Of a DNA stretch of 38,001 bases, positions 34,739-38,001 are shown one piece after another (position 1 is the stretch's first letter; each line of letters starts with the position of its first letter). The notes beneath the pieces are model-generated. The model worked only from the letters and a program-made list of their open reading frames with translations. It had not been told where the DNA came from and searched no databases. A program made the position numbers and the translations under genes. The stretch is from Pusillimonas minor (lineage in GTDB: Bacteria; Pseudomonadota; Gammaproteobacteria; Burkholderiales; Burkholderiaceae_B), in NCBI RefSeq assembly GCF_014237865.1, contig NZ_JACJUU010000018.1, positions 1 to 38,001 of the forward strand, given 5' to 3'.

Positions 34739-35428
34739 ATGTTGTGGTTGAAAGGGGTGAAGGTACTGTTCGTCATTGTCGGCGCTTTATTTGTGGGTGT
34801 TTGCGTTGCACTTGCCTATGACGAATTTGGTTGGGCGGTTGTGTTTGGGATGTTTGTGGCGGTGCTTGCGGTGATTGGGCGTCATCGGATACAGCAGCTT
34901 TGCGCGCATGATGAACCTTATAAGAACGTCACCTTTTATTGTTTGCGTGAGAGTCCGACCGTTTGGTCTACCCACATCGGAGGACGTCCGCAAAGGCTTG
35001 CCGAGCAGTCGTGGCGTCGCCTCAAATCAGTCTTTTCAAGAAGGCGGGGATCAATTGAGGGAATGAAACTGGTTTTGGCTCAAGAGGCACGCCTTGAAGT
35101 TCGGCGCCGAAGCTTGGCCTGCTTTACTAGAAAACTTGATCAGTTGGTGCACGTTGAAAACGCCGTGTTGATTACGGCATCGGTGCTGAATGATTCTGCG
35201 CGTGGCGATCGCTTGCAGCAGCGCATACATGAGATTGAGAAAAGGCCCGAGTGGCGATATCAATTGATTGAGCGAAAACTTGGGGCTTTTGAGGCAATAG
35301 TCGGACGGGCTTTTTACAGTTGGCAGTTCTCGAAAGAGGACTGCTTTTGGAGGCCCTATGTTCCGGGACTGGTAGCCTGGAGAGCACAGGATCAAAAGCC
35401 TTGTCTCAAAGCCCTCTCGGCTAGATAG
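34739..35428 (+). CDS. Hypothetical membrane protein (229 aa)
   Basis: Unrecognised. Two hydrophobic segments at the N-terminus (VKVLFVIVGALFVGVCVALAY and WAVVFGMFVAVLAVIG) are followed by a basic, helical cytoplasmic part (RRLKSVFSRRRGSIEGMKLVLAQEARLEVRRR). AGGAAA precedes the ATG. It follows two KorB operators, which places it in the KorB-controlled set together with incC-korB. The last ~40 residues are rich in Trp, Phe and Tyr. It may belong to the transfer machinery, but nothing in the sequence proves this. Confidence 0.65.
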   Translation: MLWLKGVKVLFVIVGALFVGVCVALAYDEFGWAVVFGMFVAVLAVIGRHRIQQLCAHDEPYKNVTFYCLRESPTVWSTHIGGRPQRLAEQSWRRLKSVFSRRRGSIEGMKLVLAQEARLEVRRRSLACFTRKLDQLVHVENAVLITASVLNDSARGDRLQQRIHEIEKRPEWRYQLIERKLGAFEAIVGRAFYSWQFSKEDCFWRPYVPGLVAWRAQDQKPCLKALSAR

Positions 35429-35627
35429 GCTAGTTTGTCGGCTTTACGCGTTTTGTCTGTTGATATTTATAGCGTGCTTAGTGAATCGGCCAAATCCAAA
35501 CGGTCGAACTTTCACTCTAAAGATGACATTCGCACTCATTGAAGTAATACAGTTCGTTGCTTGAGTGATACTTTGCTCCTAAACTGACACGGTAGCTAGC
35601 TGTCTGTCTTTCACGGTTTTTATTGAT

Positions 35628-35749
35628 GCCTAACGTAACCAGAAAAGGAGTCGCAAGCAACGGCGCGCGTTTCCTGCGTGCCGTCGGCCAGGATAGGTGG
35701 GCAGCCTGCTAGGTAAGGCAGAGTTTTTTCAACCTTATTGAAGTTAGGA
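35628..35749 (+). other. Possible degenerate attC or cassette entry boundary
   Basis: The gap 35429-35774 has no gene. GCCTAAC (35628) and GTTAGGA (35743) are nearly complementary core-site-like heptamers 122 bp apart, with an imperfect central hairpin (GGCGCGCG ... TGCGTGCC). This is within attC size range, but the inner L boxes do not pair convincingly. Alternatively only GTTAGG at 35743, 26 bp before the cassette gene, is the point where the cassette joined. Confidence 0.3.
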
Positions 35750-35774
35750 ACCACTCACGACTCGGTATTGATCC

Positions 35775-36356
35775 ATGATTAGCTATTTATGTGAAATTGA
35801 CTGGCCAACCCTGCTGGCTTTTGCAATTACCGTTCTAACGATTGTGTGCACAACAATCGTCACCATCAAACATCAGAAGCGTGCGCTTGATTCACAAATT
35901 TTTGTTTCACGAGATGCCTCAGAGAGAGATAAAGAAAAATCGCGAATAGAGTTCATTGCTAACAGCCGACAGCTTTGGATCAATTCCTTGCGCGATGAAG
36001 TCGCAAGCTTTATAGCCGAGACATCATCAATCTGGGACCTGTTTCAACAAAAAAGCGGGAGGGCCGAAGTGCTTGCATTGATGAATGCCCCCGAATACGC
36101 AATGTCGGAGCTTGCAAATTGGTCGACTGCGTATGGATCAGCTGTCACACGAGCGGAAAGAAGCAGGGCAAAAATTCAACTCTTGCTTAATCCAACTGAA
36201 CCAGCCTCGACGGCACTTATGAACGCAATCGACGCGGCATACAGAACAGCTAAGTCCAAGGATGATCCTGAACAAAAAAATTCAAAGGTGATTTCGGCAC
36301 TACAGCCAATTCTCAAGAGTGAGTGGAAGCGTGTCAAAGCGCAAGATGGTGCCTAA
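35775..36356 (+). CDS. Integron-cassette protein: membrane-anchored helical protein, unknown function
   Basis: A 193-aa protein with one N-terminal transmembrane segment (WPTLLAFAITVLTIVCTTIV) and a helical, charged soluble part with probable coiled coil (RDASERDKEKSRIEFIANSRQLWINSLRDEVASFI). The pattern S-R-Q-x-W-I-N-x-L-R-D recurs in many uncharacterised cassette and defence-like proteins known to me, but I cannot name a family. The stop codon TAA lies inside the attC core site GCCTAAC, as is standard for a gene cassette. The coding DNA is visibly richer in A and T than the flanking element, fitting separate acquisition. Confidence 0.75.
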   Translation: MISYLCEIDWPTLLAFAITVLTIVCTTIVTIKHQKRALDSQIFVSRDASERDKEKSRIEFIANSRQLWINSLRDEVASFIAETSSIWDLFQQKSGRAEVLALMNAPEYAMSELANWSTAYGSAVTRAERSRAKIQLLLNPTEPASTALMNAIDAAYRTAKSKDDPEQKNSKVISALQPILKSEWKRVKAQDGA

Positions 36357-36410
36357 CAATTTATTCAAACCGACGCCGCTTCGCGGCGCGGCTTAATTCA
36401 GGCGTTGAGC
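36351..36410 (+). repeat. attC site (59-base element) of an integron gene cassette
   Basis: 60 bp running from R'' GCCTAAC to R' GTTGAGC (both fit RYYYAAC and GTTRRRY). The centre is a near-perfect hairpin, CCGACGCCGC-TTC-GCGGCGCGG with one extrahelical A, flanked by CAAA and CTTAATTCAGG. This matches the common attC shape closely. It joins the cassette gene on its left to the zinc-motif gene on its right. Confidence 0.9.
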
Positions 36411-36567
36411 TACCGCTTTTGAGAAGTGATTACTTCCGCTTTGGGTCGAATTCGATCATCAGCCTTTGGCTACAATCGGCCAGAAGCGGTCGTTCACCTC
36501 TCAAATTTATTAGCGTTCATCCTTGACAAGATGCTTCATATTACAGTGGCCTACTCGTCGTCCGCAG

Positions 36568-37335
36568 ATGAAAGAAATTCGACCCGTGGAGAATATTTTG
36601 AGTAGCTGTTTGGTATGTGGCAGTATGCCGACTATAAAGTCCCATCTAATTCCACGGGCAATGGCTCGCGAGGTGCAAGTTGGTAAGGCGCACGCTGTTG
36701 CTTTTAAACCCGGAAAATTCTCATACACACAGTCTGGTTTATATGAACAGAACATCCTCTGCGCCGCATGCGACAACAAACTGGGTTTGGCCGAAAAACT
36801 TGCAATCCAGACATTTCGGAGAATACGAAAAGAAGCTAAGGCGTTGCCTGTTGGCGAGTACTTACTAAGCGGCATCGCTGGAGATAGCATCCTACGCTTT
36901 ATTTGTGGTGTGTTATGGAAATACAGTGTTGCGTCCAAAGAAAATGGCAGAATAGCACTGGGTCGATATCAGGACATCCTCCAAAAAACAGCCTTTACCT
37001 CTATTGATGTACCGTCGGGGGTAGACGCTATTTTATGTCGTCTAAAGCGTCATAAGGACGACGATGAAGTGTTCGCCTATCGAGCTCCAAGTCCAGACAG
37101 AAAAGAGGGAGTGAACGGTTACCGGCTCCTTGTTGGTGGAATCTTTATCTTTCTAAAGCTTGATCGGCAGATCCCGGCGAGAGGTGCTTTAGCAAGAGCA
37201 TCAATTCGAAACAGGCCGGATTTGCCCTATGTCGTGCTTCATGCAGAAGACTTTGAGGAATATAAACTGCCGTCGAAGCTAATAAATAATGATGGCCGTC
37301 TATCTAGTTTTCTCGACAAACAAGAAAAGCAGTAA
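36568..37335 (+). CDS. Zinc-motif (HNH-like) protein, unknown function
   Basis: About 255 residues from the ATG at 36568; a TTG at 36523 would extend it by 15 residues without similarity to anything obvious. The N-terminus holds a metal-binding arrangement: CLVCGS, then SHLIPRAMAR, then ILCAACDNKLG. Two CxxC pairs around a His resemble the zinc knuckle of HNH-type nucleases, though a full catalytic His-Asn-His set is not evident. The rest is a mixed fold (LRFICGVLWKYSVAS; GYRLLVGGIFIFLKL). It lies directly after the attC site, so it could be a second cassette, but no attC follows its stop codon. Confidence 0.7.
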   Translation: MKEIRPVENILSSCLVCGSMPTIKSHLIPRAMAREVQVGKAHAVAFKPGKFSYTQSGLYEQNILCAACDNKLGLAEKLAIQTFRRIRKEAKALPVGEYLLSGIAGDSILRFICGVLWKYSVASKENGRIALGRYQDILQKTAFTSIDVPSGVDAILCRLKRHKDDDEVFAYRAPSPDRKEGVNGYRLLVGGIFIFLKLDRQIPARGALARASIRNRPDLPYVVLHAEDFEEYKLPSKLINNDGRLSSFLDKQEKQ

Positions 37336-37693
37336 TTTCGGATCTTTGGCTCACGCGGCGAAGAGCGCTCCGCATCCTACGCATTGACTCCTCTTACTCG
37401 GAATGACTACTACAGGTCGGTTTCAGGCATTGTTGATCGGTTCCAGCCGGCCAAGAAGGGACGGTGAGCAGTCATTAGCGGCTTCTTCCGAACCTCGACA
37501 GGCCGACGCCGCTCCAGAAATTGTAGCTCCAGTCCGAATGATTGGAAAAGATGACAGTATTATCCAATCGTCCATTGTGCTATCGATTCTCAATGTGAGT
37601 GGCAACCGAAAAAAGATAATTTCATAAATTCATTGTGAATTGGTGAACACGATTTTAGAGCCCTTCCTCTGTCGACCAGCACCTCGATCAGCT
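37336..37693. other. Gap without a supported gene
   Basis: 358 bp. A 74-codon frame on the plus strand (37403-37627) and one on the minus strand overlap each other, have no ribosome-binding sites and do not look like protein. A small perfect hairpin AATTCA-TTG-TGAATT lies at 37627-37641. No attC was found here. Confidence 0.5.
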
Positions 37694-37909
37694 TTATAGT
37701 TCGCGTAACCTCAAGGCATAACGCTTTTTATCACGTACCGATTGGTAGAAACGTGGCGCGTAGCCAAGGCCACGAATGAAATCTACGTGCTTCTTTACAT
37801 CGCCTTCCACCATTCTTGCGCCAAAGATTACCTCCTCAAGTGAATCCTTGACGAAAGGCAATGCTCTGTAAAGGCCCGCCCTGTACCGTCTAGAAGTCTC
37901 GGTTAAATC
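37694..37909 (-). pseudogene. C-terminal fragment of a DUF2971-like protein
   Basis: About 70 codons end at a stop at 37694. RRYRAGLYRALPFVKDSLEE then VIFGARMVEGDVKKHVDFI has the form of the DUF2971 C-terminus (E-E-V-I-F-G-x-R-M). The frame is closed by TGA just upstream, and there is no start codon with a ribosome-binding site. The upstream part of the gene appears to be in another frame or lost. Confidence 0.5.
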
Positions 37910-38001
37910 TCATCAAGATACGTGTCCATGTATTTTTTGAGATGTACACGTATTTTCATGAGCGATTCTCTTTGTGTAGTGAGTTCCTCGCAGAGCCCCC
38001 G
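37903..38001 (-). CDS. Partial open frame running off the window edge
   Basis: The last 32 codons of a minus-strand frame ending TYLDEI-stop at 37903, open to the right edge (CEELTTQRESLMKIRVHLKK). It overlaps the start of the DUF2971-like fragment in another frame, so it could be the same gene before a frameshift, or an unrelated gene. Too short to identify. Confidence 0.35.
   Translation of the reverse strand, partial: RGLCEELTTQRESLMKIRVHLKKYMDTYLDEI

Noticed and set aside
37403..37627. 74-codon frame as a cassette gene
   Set aside because: No ribosome-binding site, no attC behind it, and an equally long frame on the opposite strand.

Overview
The window reads as a chromosome segment of a betaproteobacterium of the order Burkholderiales, most likely family Alcaligenaceae. 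The grounds are the ilvB-ilvH-ilvC-psd-pssA gene order followed by rpsO-pnp, the D-3-hydroxybutyrate dehydrogenase, the high-GC codon use and the close family look of the housekeeping proteins. This is inference from gene content; no database was searched.

Positions 1-3662 are the front of a surface-polysaccharide locus on the minus strand: an RfaH-type antiterminator, glucose-6-phosphate isomerase and a WbaP-type initiating sugar-phosphate transferase. The last loses its C-terminus where the end of an IS21-like insertion sequence begins, at about 121. Then come a PAS-GAF hybrid sensor kinase broken by a one-base frameshift, and a PmtA-type methyltransferase. Positions 6700-8110 are a small decayed region: a perfect LacI-type palindrome, a tiny membrane-protein gene split by a VapBC module inside a 49-bp direct repeat, and an amidase pseudogene. 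A ferredoxin and katG (with an OxyR-like box) follow. A BrnTA toxin-antitoxin pair, a heavily folded element resembling a stand-alone HEARO/omega RNA, and a pair of direct repeats lie next to tRNA-Ser(CGA).

Positions 12455-27105 are ordinary core genome: bdhA, yaaA, an MFS transporter, a FUSC-type membrane protein, branched-chain amino acid synthesis (ilvB, ilvH, ilvC), phosphatidylethanolamine synthesis (psd, pssA), a BamE-like lipoprotein, rpsO, pnp and a beta-carbonic anhydrase, separated by clear terminators.

From 27272 to the end lies an integrative element, entered through the 3' half of a tRNA-Leu(UAA) gene (attachment site) next to a tyrosine integrase with a DUF4224 partner. Its control region looks like a plasmid/phage hybrid. 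A CI-like XRE repressor and a Cro-like small protein are divergent around a TTCCC-N6-GGGAA operator, and the same operator sits inside a near-perfect leftward promoter that would transcribe a ~490-nt strongly folded leader. Rightward are IncC(ParA)-like and KorB(ParB)-like genes, an A24 prepilin peptidase and a membrane protein. Nine copies of the 15-bp palindrome GTTTAGCNGCTAAAC, the same core as the IncP plasmid KorB operator, are scattered through and around these genes. Three sit inside open reading frames (read as CLAAKQ or RLAAKQ) and one covers the korB stop codon. Further right is an integron gene cassette with a good attC site but no integron integrase in view, then a zinc-motif protein and fragments of a DUF2971-type gene at the edge. 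The KorB operator network and the repressor-controlled leader are the most novel-looking parts.
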